The translations under genes were made by a program, and so were the position numbers. Of a stretch of 35,468 nucleotides of DNA, positions 1-7,145 are shown piece after piece (the stretch's first letter is position 1; the number at the start of each line of letters is the position of its first letter). This DNA comes from an uncultured Alphaproteobacteria bacterium (lineage in GTDB: Bacteria; Pseudomonadota; Alphaproteobacteria; RF32; CAG-239). Where the stretch lies: the NCBI GenBank assembly GCA_944391615.1, contig CALXUE010000016.1, positions 1-35,468 of the forward strand, written 5' to 3'. The notes beneath the pieces were generated by a model. The model was not told the origin of the DNA. It did not search any database and saw only the letters and a program-made list of their open reading frames with translations.

Positions 1-20
1 ATTTCTACTTTGGTGTTTTG

Positions 21-86
21 ATTATGATATTTTTTTTTAATTTTTACTCTCTGCCCCATACTTTGACGATGAACCCGGTAACGTCA
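21..86 (+). repeat. Diverged inverted repeat, left copy
   Basis: Bases 53-66 are the exact reverse complement of bases 35401-35414 (14 bp). Weaker similarity extends on both sides: an upstream GATTAT(G/A)ATA followed by a T-rich tract, and a downstream GA/GCCCG...CGTC segment. Translated, both copies contain APYFD-x-EP. It could be a repeated small gene or a non-coding repeat family, and the sequence does not decide. Confidence 0.5.
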
Positions 87-137
87 AAAACTTTTATTTT
101 AGGCAGGCTCCAAATCCGGCTTTGGATAAATGATAAT

Positions 138-172
138 CCCGAGACCTAACGAGATTCCAACTCATACAAGCC
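138..172 (-). repeat. Decayed copy of a tRNA-Glu 3' half
   Basis: On the minus strand, 145-163 matches the T-arm and acceptor part of the tRNA-Glu gene (319-337) at 17 of 19 positions, in the same orientation and about 175 bp downstream. Similarity continues weakly toward the anticodon stem (GGCT). The fragment cannot fold as a tRNA. It may be a relic attachment site or a tRNA-derived repeat. Confidence 0.55.
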
Positions 173-280
173 ATTGAAAAATAAAGGATTATCATCAAAC
201 AAGTTCGGAAAATTCTCCCAAAATGACATTTTCAAATTTACAACACTCGAACTCGGTTAAGCGCTTGATTTATAAAAGAA

Positions 281-307
281 AAACGGCAGTTTTTGTACCT
301 GCCGTTT
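281..307 (-). terminator. Terminator of tRNA-Glu
   Basis: A perfect 9-bp stem (AAACGGCAG paired with CTGCCGTTT) with a 9-nt loop is followed on the minus strand by a T-rich run. It lies directly downstream of tRNA-Glu. Confidence 0.85.
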
Positions 308-311
308 GTAT

Positions 312-387
312 TGGTGATCCCAACGAGATTCGAACTCGTGTTGCAGCCTTGAGAGGGCCGCGTCCTAGGCCACTAGACGATGGGACC
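312..387 (-). tRNA. tRNA-Glu (anticodon CUC)
   Basis: A complete 76-nt cloverleaf on the minus strand. It has a 7-bp acceptor stem beginning GGTCCCA, a D-arm, an anticodon stem CGGCC/GGCTG around loop CUCUCAA (anticodon CUC), a T-arm with GTTCGAATC, and an encoded CCA end. It reads GAG codons. A decayed copy of its 3' half lies at 138-172. Confidence 0.95.
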
Positions 388-464
388 ATAAAATAAAGAT
401 AAAGACTTAATAAAACAATTTTTCTTTTCTTGCAAGTACTTTTTGCATTAAAGGTTCATTTTTG

Positions 465-1031
465 TTAAAAGATATTTCCATCCACACGCCAAACACCATT
501 TTCATTCACCAAATGCATAACCCCGCAATTAGGAATTTCCCACGTAGCATACCCAAATTTGGCTAATATATTAGACATTGTCCCTTTATGAATAGCAACA
601 CCCATGGTTTGATAAGGCTTCAAACAAAGCTTGTCTAACACCTGCATCACACGATTAAGTGCATCGATTTTGCGTTCTCCATTAGGAAGAGCAACCTCCC
701 AATTATGAGGTTGCTTCCAAGCATCCCACTCTGCCGCATAGTCAGCAAACAAATGCCCTTCGGCATCACCATAAAAACATTCTCTTAAATCATTTTCAAC
801 AAATACCTTCAAATTCAAGGCTTGAGCAACAATTTCCGCCGTATGCCGTGCACGTTTTAACGGAGATGAAAATATAACTTCCAACCCTTTATCCTGCAGC
901 TTATCAATCAAAAGAGCCGCCTGCTCAATCCCCGTCGTATTTAAATCAACATCCATACCGCAGCCTTGAGCTTTTAAGGCTTTGTTCAAATCTGTTTCAC
1001 CATGGCGAAAAACAAAAAAATCTTTTTTCAT
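465..1031 (-). CDS. Histidine phosphatase family protein (phosphoglycerate mutase-like)
   Basis: A 188-residue member of the branch-1 histidine phosphatase superfamily. The catalytic RHGETD motif is at residues 9-14 (phospho-accepting His10). An SSPLKRARHTAE segment supplies a phosphate-binding Arg, and a second His appears in VAIHKGT near residue 149. The substrate is not evident. Relatives include CobC-like phosphatases, sugar-phosphate phosphatases and SixA-type enzymes. No cobalamin genes lie nearby. The ATG at 1031 is chosen because an AAAGG sits 9 nt upstream. A TTG at 1040 and an ATG at 1037 are in frame but badly spaced. The gene stands alone, between tRNA-Glu and a terminator-bounded orphan. 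Confidence 0.85.
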   Translation of the reverse strand: MKKDFFVFRHGETDLNKALKAQGCGMDVDLNTTGIEQAALLIDKLQDKGLEVIFSSPLKRARHTAEIVAQALNLKVFVENDLRECFYGDAEGHLFADYAAEWDAWKQPHNWEVALPNGERKIDALNRVMQVLDKLCLKPYQTMGVAIHKGTMSNILAKFGYATWEIPNCGVMHLVNENGVWRVDGNIF

Positions 1032-1106
1032 AAACATCAACCTTTAGAAAATGCAATTTATAAAAAGGTTTAACATTTATCCATCTAACCGTCAAGACAC
1101 AAAAAA

Positions 1107-1124
1107 AAGAGGCCCTAGCCTCTT
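1107..1124 (-). terminator. Terminator after the 1141-1590 gene
   Basis: A 7-bp stem AAGAGGC/GCCTCTT with a 4-nt loop, followed on the minus strand by eight T. It begins about 17 bp past the stop codon. Confidence 0.85.
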
Positions 1125-1140
1125 AAAAAAATAATCCGCG

Positions 1141-1590
1141 TCAACAACCGCGTTTAGAACAAAATTTATACTTTAGAGAAGAGCTTTCGTCTGCTGCCAT
1201 TTCAAAAGACTGAGCCAAAAAAAGCAGCATATCAGCATCACTTATACGTTCAACCCGCACAAACAAAGTTAAAGGAAACACTTCCAACTCCCCTCGCCCT
1301 ACAGTAACCATAAAATGTTTGCAATTAGGATAGAGTTTTAAGATTGCCCGACAATAAGCATTACCGGAAAATATTTTTTCAATTTCTTGCCGTTCCATTT
1401 TTTGGAAAAGCCAGCCGGCAAAAATATATTCTCCGCTTTTTTGAACGACGACATAAGTGGAGCGAATACGCAACGCTTGCCCAACAGCCAGAGGAAAGGA
1501 CAAATCCCTAAACACCATACAATCACCTTCTTGCGAGAAACGACCACACAAAAAAGCATTGACACCTTCTTTGAATAATAATTTTTCCAT
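1141..1590 (-). CDS. Hypothetical protein, 149 aa
   Basis: I do not recognise this protein. It is 149 residues long with no signal peptide or membrane segment. It alternates beta-prone hydrophobic stretches (for example STYVVVQKSGEYIFAGWLF) and ends in a Cys-containing tail (KFCSKRGC). The start ATG at 1590 has no clear Shine-Dalgarno sequence; the leader is AT-rich. A strong terminator follows the stop, and a divergent heat-shock gene lies upstream, so it is a monocistronic unit. Overlapping frames on either strand look like shadows. Confidence 0.65.
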   Translation of the reverse strand: MEKLLFKEGVNAFLCGRFSQEGDCMVFRDLSFPLAVGQALRIRSTYVVVQKSGEYIFAGWLFQKMERQEIEKIFSGNAYCRAILKLYPNCKHFMVTVGRGELEVFPLTLFVRVERISDADMLLFLAQSFEMAADESSSLKYKFCSKRGC

Positions 1591-1692
1591 AAAAACAGAT
1601 TTAAAATAATAACAAAATTACCTTTTTTATAAAATATTTTAATAAAATTGTAAAGCAAAATCAAAGCACAAAGATTTTTTTATAAAACAGGG

Positions 1693-1721
1693 CTTGATTT
1701 TGAACAAACAATTACCTAACT
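1693..1721 (+). promoter_or_regulatory. Possible RpoH (heat-shock sigma) promoter for hsp20
   Basis: CTTGAT at 1693-1698 and CTAACT at 1716-1721 are separated by 17 nt. This resembles the alphaproteobacterial sigma-32 pattern (CTTG..., about 17 nt, CYTATNT-like). It lies about 54 bp before the Hsp20 start codon. The -10 match is imperfect. Confidence 0.4.
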
Positions 1722-1774
1722 AAAATAATAGATGATGAAACAAAATCACCATAAATTAAAAATGGAGGTTTACA

Positions 1775-2251
1775 ATGTCAGATTTAGTTACACATAAAGA
1801 ACACAATCACAACAATATGCCGCGTCGTTATGCTTATACCAAAGACTTAAGCGAATTGGTCAACTCATTTTTCAACAATTGGGTAGACTTTCCAGCTGAG
1901 CAAAATTCTTTGAAAACGCTTGAACCAAAAATTGAAATCAACGAAAACGATAAGAATGTCACCGTTTTAGCTGAGGTTCCGGGCGTTAAAGAAGATGATT
2001 TGGATATGGAAATTTCCGCTGACGGATATCTGACCATTTCCGGCGAAAAGAAACAAGAAAGAAAAGAAGAAAACAAAAACGCTTGCTTTTCAGAATTGAG
2101 CTACGGAACATTTTCAAGAACCATCCAACTTCCTTGGGACTTAAAATTCAATGATGCCGAAGCTGAATTTCATAATGGCGTCTTGAGCATTATCATCCCG
2201 AAATCAACGGATGAACAAAGCAAGAAGAAAAAAATTACACTTAAGAAATAA
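1775..2251 (+). CDS. Small heat-shock protein, Hsp20/alpha-crystallin family
   Basis: A 158-residue ATP-independent holdase chaperone that binds unfolding cytoplasmic proteins. Residues 1-48 form a variable N-terminal arm with an HKEHNHNN segment. The alpha-crystallin domain runs from about residue 49 to 150, with the family signatures VTVLAEVPGVKEDDL and the closing FHNGVLSIIIPK (the conserved A-x-x-x-n-GVL type motif). The tail is Lys-rich. GGAGG lies 7 nt before the ATG. A possible heat-shock promoter lies upstream, and a strong hairpin terminator follows the stop. The gene is monocistronic. Confidence 0.95.
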   Translation: MSDLVTHKEHNHNNMPRRYAYTKDLSELVNSFFNNWVDFPAEQNSLKTLEPKIEINENDKNVTVLAEVPGVKEDDLDMEISADGYLTISGEKKQERKEENKNACFSELSYGTFSRTIQLPWDLKFNDAEAEFHNGVLSIIIPKSTDEQSKKKKITLKK

Positions 2252-2270
2252 AGCTGAATAACCTAAAAAA

Positions 2271-2308
2271 AACAAACACCTTTTGATTTTTTTCAAAAGG
2301 TGTTTGTT
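2271..2308. terminator. Bidirectional terminator
   Basis: A perfect 16-bp stem (AACAAACACCTTTTGA and its complement) with a 6-nt loop between the convergent hsp20 (plus) and 2331-2684 (minus) genes. The T-run is strongest for minus-strand transcription. Confidence 0.9.
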
Positions 2309-2330
2309 TATATAGATAAAGAAAAAATTT

Positions 2331-2684
2331 TTATTTAACCAAGGCGGCTTCTTCCCAGGACTTCAAGCCAATTTTTGACCAATCAACCGGAATATTATCA
2401 ACAATCTGTAAATCAGCCACATAGCTATCTTTAATATTTTCCAAAATAGTTTCAACCATCACCACACCGGTTGAATGACGCAACTTTTCTCTCACCTCGG
2501 GATGAATATAATCCAAGATAATTTTATCGTCGGGAGAATGTAAAAAAATGGCATGATCTTTACCATCATAAATAACGCGCGGATTCTGAGGTTTATCTTT
2601 ACAAGCATCAATAAAGATATAAATCTCGCCTTCCTCGCCCTCGGCAACCACAAAATTATTTGCCAATCGAACTTTATTAGCCAT
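2331..2684 (-). CDS. Hypothetical protein, 117 aa
   Basis: An unrecognised 117-residue soluble protein of alternating beta and acidic segments (EGEEGEIYIFIDACKDK near the N-terminus). It has no signal peptide or transmembrane segment. Its start overlaps the end of the upstream gene (2677-2994) by 8 bp, so the two are translationally coupled and probably act together. The pair ends at the terminator at 2271-2308. Confidence 0.65.
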   Translation of the reverse strand: MANKVRLANNFVVAEGEEGEIYIFIDACKDKPQNPRVIYDGKDHAIFLHSPDDKIILDYIHPEVREKLRHSTGVVMVETILENIKDSYVADLQIVDNIPVDWSKIGLKSWEEAALVK

Positions 2685-2994
2685 TTGATTTTTCCATCAT
2701 TTTCATACGTGCGATTTGAGCAGCATTATCTTTTTTCTTAACGTCTTCATTGAATTTCCGAAGAGCTCCCATAAACAAAGCAACACTTGCCACAGAGCCC
2801 AAAGCCAAAGCACCAGCTACATGAGCCTTTCCTTCGGTAACACGAATACCTTCATGCCCATCAGGTCCGATATAGCTTTCGGCTTTAATATTACCACTGG
2901 CCGCCAACGCCACGGCACCCGCACCGCAAGCATAAGCCACGACATGATTTTTCAGATGATTTTTAACCTGAGCTGCTTTTTGTTTTAAGTCCAT
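2677..2994 (-). CDS. Hypothetical small membrane protein, 105 aa
   Basis: An unrecognised 105-residue protein. Two hydrophobic, Ala/Gly-rich segments (about residues 17-33, VVAYACGAGAVALAASG, and 60-78, AGALALGSVASVALFMGAL) flank a short polar region with SYIGPDGHEGIRVTEG. The C-terminus is a charged helix. This suggests a two-pass inner-membrane protein. AGGAGG lies 9 nt before the ATG. It is the first gene of a two-gene operon with 2331-2684. Confidence 0.7.
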   Translation of the reverse strand: MDLKQKAAQVKNHLKNHVVAYACGAGAVALAASGNIKAESYIGPDGHEGIRVTEGKAHVAGALALGSVASVALFMGALRKFNEDVKKKDNAAQIARMKMMEKSNG

Positions 2995-3212
2995 AATTTG
3001 CTACCTCCTGCTCTTTTGTGACTCGTATGAGCATTAACATATACCTAAATCGAATATTATTTCAAGTTTAATTGCCTAAAAACATAAAGCTAATCAAGAA
3101 CATTCGATATAATTTAGTTCAGTATAACACGTTAGACAAAATTAGTCAAACAAAATAATTAATACTTAGAAAATATCATACACATATTAAAGATTATTTA
3201 ACAGCAAAAAAA

Positions 3213-3235
3213 GGGACTTATAGACAGCAAGCCCC
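3213..3235 (-). terminator. Terminator after sodB
   Basis: On the minus strand a 7-bp stem GGGGCTT/AAGTCCC (one G-U pair) is followed by seven T, just downstream of the superoxide dismutase stop codon. The 220 bp between it and the gene ending at 2994 holds only AT-rich sequence and that gene's promoter region. Confidence 0.75.
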
Positions 3236-3263
3236 TTCAACATTTAAATTCAAATAGATAGAA

Positions 3264-3833
3264 CTAAAACTTCATTAAATGGGTAATGAAAGTATTTACA
3301 AAATCCACCCTTCTGTTTTGATAATCAAGATAATAAGCATGCTCCCAAACATCAACACAAACAATCGGCTTTAAACCGTGGGCAACCGGTGTGTCGGCAT
3401 TTGAGGTTTTGATAACCGAAAGTTTGCCTGACTTATCTTCCACCAGCCAAGCCCACCCGCTACCAAATTGGGAAACAGCCGCATTTTGAAATTCTTCACA
3501 AAATTTATCGTATGACCCAAAATAGCGGTTAATTTTTTCTTTTATTTCACCTTGGGGCGCACTGCCTTCTGGCACCATGCAGTTCCAAAAAAATTCATGA
3601 TTAAAAGCCTGTGCCGCATTATTAAAAATCGGAGCGTATTCAGCTTTTCCGGCCGTTTCTTGAATAATTTGCACAAGAGACATCTTATCAAATGCCGTTT
3701 CATGAATAAGTTTATTAAGATTTTCCACATAAGTTCTGTGATGCTTGCCATAATGAAATTGTATGGTTTGCGCAGAAATATAAGGTTCCAAAGCATTTTC
3801 AGCAAACGGAAGTTTAGGTAAATCAAAAGCCAT
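3264..3833 (-). CDS. sodB: Superoxide dismutase [Fe/Mn]
   Basis: A 189-residue cytoplasmic enzyme that converts superoxide to oxygen and hydrogen peroxide. The four metal ligands of the Fe/Mn family are present: His27 (in QFHYGKHH), His79 (AFNHEFFW), and Asp161 and His165 in DVWEHAYY. The domain order is the N-terminal helical hairpin followed by the C-terminal alpha/beta domain. The SQFGSGWAWL segment and the overall length are typical of iron-type enzymes, but the metal cannot be fixed from sequence. The ATG at 3833 has GGAG 8 nt upstream; a GTG at 3836 is less well placed. It follows fliJ by 22 bp on the same strand but is functionally unrelated, and it ends in its own terminator. Confidence 0.95.
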   Translation of the reverse strand: MAFDLPKLPFAENALEPYISAQTIQFHYGKHHRTYVENLNKLIHETAFDKMSLVQIIQETAGKAEYAPIFNNAAQAFNHEFFWNCMVPEGSAPQGEIKEKINRYFGSYDKFCEEFQNAAVSQFGSGWAWLVEDKSGKLSVIKTSNADTPVAHGLKPIVCVDVWEHAYYLDYQNRRVDFVNTFITHLMKF

Positions 3834-3855
3834 CACATGTTCTCCTTCAAAAGAA

Positions 3856-4275
3856 TTATTGTTTGTGCTGATTTATATAATTATTCGTTCCGATTTCATC
3901 AAGCATCTTCTGCTCTTTTATTTCTTCTTGTTTTTGAGCGCGCTCAATACGACGTTCATCCACAATTTCATAAGTTTTTTGCTCTTTAAACATATCAGAA
4001 ATAATATCGCGCAGCTCTTCAATGCGTTTTTGGGTTTGGGCCAAAGCATCCTCAAGTTCCGCCCGCACAGATTGATAACGTTTGTAATAAGCGCCAAAAT
4101 CACCTATTTCAGGGTGCTCGGCACTAAATTTTTTTTCATTTTCAAGCTCTTGTTCCAATTTTTTAATTGCCGAGTTGAGCTTTTCTTCAACATCAAGCTG
4201 TTCATTCAAGAGCTTGCGTTGTTCGTCTATATGAACTTTTTGAATACGAGAAAGCGTTTTGAGAGAATTTTTCAT
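3856..4275 (-). CDS. fliJ: Flagellar export protein FliJ-like
   Basis: A 139-residue, almost wholly coiled-coil protein, highly charged and rich in Glu and Lys. It has the size and composition of FliJ, the soluble chaperone/stalk subunit that links the FliI ATPase ring to the FlhA export gate. It lies 11 bp downstream of fliI, the usual fliI-fliJ order. Sequence conservation in FliJ is low, so the assignment rests on the coiled coil, the length and the position. No other flagellar genes are in the window. Confidence 0.8.
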   Translation of the reverse strand: MKNSLKTLSRIQKVHIDEQRKLLNEQLDVEEKLNSAIKKLEQELENEKKFSAEHPEIGDFGAYYKRYQSVRAELEDALAQTQKRIEELRDIISDMFKEQKTYEIVDERRIERAQKQEEIKEQKMLDEIGTNNYINQHKQ

Positions 4276-4286
4276 ATATCAAAACT

Positions 4287-5624
4287 CTAAGGCTTATAAG
4301 GTGTATTAAGGATATCGGAAAGTTGCTTATAGCCCTCGCTTAAAGTAACACATTCATTTTTCTTCTGGCTCAAAAATTCTTCTATTTTAGGATAATAGAA
4401 CATAGCCTCATCGACCTCGGGGTTAGAACCTTTTTTATAGGCACCGAGACGAATCAGTTCAGCCATATCTTCATAAGTAGCAATATATTTGCGTGCTTTT
4501 GCAACCATAGCGGCCTCTTCGGGTGTGTCGCAATCCGGCATCGTACGAGAGATGGAACGCAGAATATTAATCGCTGGAAAGCGGTTTCTTTCAGCGATAG
4601 AGCGATCTAACACGATATGCCCGTCTAAAATACCGCGCACGGCATCAGAGATCGGCTCATTATGATCATCACCGTCAACCAATACGGTAAAAAGGCCGGT
4701 AATAGTGCCGCTGCCCTTAACGCCGGGACCTGCACGTTCCAAAAGTTTTGGTAATTCGGCAAACACGCTGGGCGTATAACCTTTGGAGGCAGGAGGTTCA
4801 CCGACACTAAGAGAAATTTCACGTTGAGCCATAGCAAAACGCGTAATAGAGTCCATCATGCAAAGCACATTTTTTTTCTGATCACGAAAAAACTCTGCCA
4901 CAGCCATGGCTGTATAAGCGGCCTGGCGGCGCATAAGAGGGCTTTCGTCTGAAGTTGCTAAAACAAGAACCGACTTTTTCAATCCCTCCGGTCCCAATAC
5001 ATCTTCAACAAATTCGTTAGCCTCACGCCCACGTTCGCCAATAAGACCAATAACGGCAATATCAGAATCGGTATTTTTAGCCATCATAGACATTAAGGTT
5101 GATTTTCCGACACCTGAACCGGCAAAAATACCCATACGCTGCCCTTTACAAACCGTCAAAAATGTATTGACCGCACGTACCCCAAGGTCAACTTTGCCCT
5201 TCACACGGGCTCTTAATTGTGCCGGAGGCGGAGAATTTTTAATAAAATAAGGTTTATCACCTTTAAGGAGCTCACCCTTACCGTCGATAGCCTCGCCGAA
5301 AGCATTAATGATACGTCCACACCAAGAAGGATGCGGATAAATAACGGGAGAAGCATCCAAAACATCGACTTTACATCCCGGACCGATTCCATCTAAGGAA
5401 TCATAGGGCATAAGGAGGAGTTTATCATTTTTAAAGCTGACCACCTCGCAAGGAACTTTTTTGCCGTGATTAGCCTCGACCAAACATCTATCTCCAATGG
5501 TCAAAGGTTTGCGCACGCCAGAGGCTTCAATAAAGAGTCCCTGCACAGCCGTTACTTTTCCAAAATAAGTAACCGGCGTCAAATCTTTCACCGATTGAGT
5601 AATATTTTCAAACCAAGCCACCAC
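4287..5624 (-). CDS. fliI: Flagellum-specific ATP synthase FliI
   Basis: The ATPase of the flagellar type III export apparatus, about 445 residues, related to the F1 beta subunit. Visible are the N-terminal beta-barrel, the Walker A loop GIFAGSGVGKSTL (near residue 170), the GLIGERGREANEFVEDVLG segment, the Walker B segment VLCMMDSITRFAMAQRE, and the FAELPKLLERAG motif. The frame can be extended to a GTG at 5654, but GGGAGG lies 6-9 nt before the GTG codons at 5624 and 5621. The protein therefore most likely starts at one of these, reading (M)VAWFENITQ. The gene is cotranscribed with fliJ and divergent from ctrA, with CtrA-like half-sites in the 148-bp gap. Confidence 0.95.
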   Translation of the reverse strand: MVAWFENITQSVKDLTPVTYFGKVTAVQGLFIEASGVRKPLTIGDRCLVEANHGKKVPCEVVSFKNDKLLLMPYDSLDGIGPGCKVDVLDASPVIYPHPSWCGRIINAFGEAIDGKGELLKGDKPYFIKNSPPPAQLRARVKGKVDLGVRAVNTFLTVCKGQRMGIFAGSGVGKSTLMSMMAKNTDSDIAVIGLIGERGREANEFVEDVLGPEGLKKSVLVLATSDESPLMRRQAAYTAMAVAEFFRDQKKNVLCMMDSITRFAMAQREISLSVGEPPASKGYTPSVFAELPKLLERAGPGVKGSGTITGLFTVLVDGDDHNEPISDAVRGILDGHIVLDRSIAERNRFPAINILRSISRTMPDCDTPEEAAMVAKARKYIATYEDMAELIRLGAYKKGSNPEVDEAMFYYPKIEEFLSQKKNECVTLSEGYKQLSDILNTPYKP

Positions 5625-5698
5625 GACGACCCTCCCGAAAGCATATGGTAACACAAATAAAAATAAATATTCAAAAATAAAAAGTTTTTTCCCCAGCG

Positions 5699-5734
5699 TT
5701 AATAATTGTTAACAACATGTATAAAAGAGTTAAC
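5699..5734. promoter_or_regulatory. CtrA-like binding sites between fliI and ctrA
   Basis: TTAA at 5699-5702 and TTAAC at 5709-5713 are separated by 6 nt, and another TTAAC lies at 5730-5734. The CtrA consensus is TTAA, 7 nt, TTAA(C); the 6-nt spacing is a known variant but weaker. Placement between ctrA and a flagellar operon makes autoregulation and control of fliIJ plausible. Confidence 0.45.
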
Positions 5735-5802
5735 AAATATATAAATAGCAAATAACATAACATCATCAAGACAAAAGATTCTATTTTAAGGGAGCAAAAA
5801 GC

Positions 5803-6501
5803 ATGAGGGTATTACTGGTTGATGATGACTATGCCGTATCACAAAGCATTGAAACCATGTTAAAGAAAGAGGGTATGATTGTTGATACCACTGACTTGGG
5901 AGAAGATGGACTTGAGATAGGCAAACTATATGACTACGACATAATCATTTTGGATTTAATGTTGCCGGATATGAACGGATATGAGGTTTTGAAAAATCTA
6001 AGAGCCGCCAAGATAGACACGCCAGTGTTAATTTTATCGGGTTTAACCGGACCAGACAAAAAGGTCAAAGGCTTAGGCTATGGGGCTGACGACTATCTGA
6101 CCAAACCATTTGATAAATCGGAGTTATTAGCACGAATACAAGCGGTTGTCCGCCGTTCCAAAGGGCATTCAAATTCCATTATACGCACAGGAGATGTTGA
6201 GGTTAATCTGGACACACAAACCGTTACGGTTGGCAACAAAACATTGCATTTAACCGGCAAAGAATATGGCATCATGGAATTGCTGTCTTTAAGAAAAGGC
6301 TCAACCTTGAACAAAGACCAGTTTTTGAATCACTTGTATGGTGGTATAGACGAGCCGGAATTAAAGATTATAGACGTGTTTATTTGCAAATTAAGAAAGA
6401 AGCTTGAAAAAGCCTCCGGCGGAAAAAATTATATCGAAACAGTTTGGGGCCGCGGTTATGTTCTGCGTGATCCGGACGAAAAAAATAGTTTCAATAAATA
6501 A
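5803..6501 (+). CDS. ctrA: Cell-cycle response regulator CtrA
   Basis: A 232-residue OmpR-family response regulator. The receiver domain (1-120) has acidic residues Asp7-9, the phospho-acceptor Asp51 in [11 protein letters not shown], Ser79 and Lys101 in LTKPF. The winged-helix domain (about 124-226) contains [17 protein letters not shown] and ends with [13 protein letters not shown]. Length and the exact Asp51 position match CtrA, the alphaproteobacterial master regulator of cell division, replication and flagellar genes, normally phosphorylated through CckA-ChpT. The C-terminus lacks the two-alanine degron of the Caulobacter protein. GGGAG lies 9 nt before the ATG. A hairpin terminator follows. 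Confidence 0.95.
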   Translation: MRVLLVDDDYAVSQSIETMLKKEGMIVDTTDLGEDGLEIGKLYDYDIIILDLMLPDMNGYEVLKNLRAAKIDTPVLILSGLTGPDKKVKGLGYGADDYLTKPFDKSELLARIQAVVRRSKGHSNSIIRTGDVEVNLDTQTVTVGNKTLHLTGKEYGIMELLSLRKGSTLNKDQFLNHLYGGIDEPELKIIDVFICKLRKKLEKASGGKNYIETVWGRGYVLRDPDEKNSFNK

Positions 6502-6511
6502 ACAAACAAAA

Positions 6512-6543
6512 AAATCCGATTGTTAAAAGAAACAATCGGATTT
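6512..6543 (+). terminator. Terminator after ctrA
   Basis: A perfect 13-bp stem AAATCCGATTGTT and its complement with a 6-nt loop, followed by T residues, 10 bp after the ctrA stop. Confidence 0.9.
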
Positions 6544-6628
6544 TTCTGTATAAAGGCAAAAAAAGCGCAAAAAAGCTTACAACAAACAATAATTTCAATA
6601 AATGACGTAAAATCAATTCGATTAATGC

Positions 6629-6657
6629 TTGACAAAATTTTCCAAATGATATATAGA
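6629..6657 (+). promoter_or_regulatory. Sigma-70-type promoter of the 6711 gene
   Basis: TTGACA (6629-6634), a 17-nt spacer and TATAGA (6652-6657). This is a near-consensus housekeeping promoter. It predicts a transcript start near 6664, about 46 nt before the ATG. Confidence 0.75.
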
Positions 6658-6710
6658 ATCCGCACTTAACAATTTTTTATATATTATTAACCTATTAAAT
6701 TCCTCAAATT

Positions 6711-7070
6711 ATGGAAAGAAAAACTTTATTAATCGCGGTAGAAAATTTACAAGGTCAAAACGATTTCATCTCACTTGGCAAAACCGGTAATGTTGAAATC
6801 ATTGCATTCAAGACTCGTCAAAAAAATGATTTTCCGCACTTGTTGAGTAAATGCTTACATAGTCTGACGCAACAAACTTCCACGGAAAGCATTCGGCAAA
6901 AGATTGCTTTTGTAAAAGACACCCTCAACATCGCCGGCGATTCCAAATGGCAAAAATCACCGGAAAAAACATTACTGGATGCCGCCATGGAAAAAGTCCG
7001 CGAGGCCGGTTTGTTTATGACCTACCCGCTTACTTTCCGTAACACCGTCTACGCGGTACAAACCGCCTAG
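6711..7070 (+). CDS. Hypothetical protein, 119 aa
   Basis: An unrecognised 119-residue soluble protein with no signal peptide or membrane segment. It has a beta-rich N-terminal half (KTLLIAVENLQ; NVEIIAFKTR) and a helical C-terminal half. A good promoter lies upstream and a long hairpin terminator downstream, so it is a deliberate monocistronic unit. There is no clear Shine-Dalgarno sequence before the ATG; the 5' leader is short and A/U-rich. Confidence 0.7.
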   Translation: MERKTLLIAVENLQGQNDFISLGKTGNVEIIAFKTRQKNDFPHLLSKCLHSLTQQTSTESIRQKIAFVKDTLNIAGDSKWQKSPEKTLLDAAMEKVREAGLFMTYPLTFRNTVYAVQTA

Positions 7071-7085
7071 AGAGCTTAAACAACC

Positions 7086-7127
7086 AATAAAAAAGCTTAT
7101 ATTCAACAGAATATAAGCTTTTTTATT
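7086..7127. terminator. Bidirectional terminator
   Basis: A perfect 19-bp stem with a 4-nt loop (7105-7108) between the convergent genes 6711-7070 and 7146-9011. A/T tracts on both flanks allow termination in either direction. Confidence 0.9.
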
Positions 7128-7145
7128 TATCTCCGTTATTTTTAT

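Larger units (their letters stand above)
1..311. other. Left-edge region without an intact gene
   Basis: No complete gene is visible here. A frame at 53-133 reads APYFDDEPGNV and on to a stop, but it has no start because of a stop at 38-40. A different frame starts at ATG 24 and ends at 149. A run of nine T at 30-38 separates the two frames, so this may be a frameshifted relic of a small gene. The stretch also holds the diverged repeat shared with the right window edge, a tRNA-like fragment at 138-172, and the tRNA-Glu terminator at 281-307. Confidence 0.5.
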
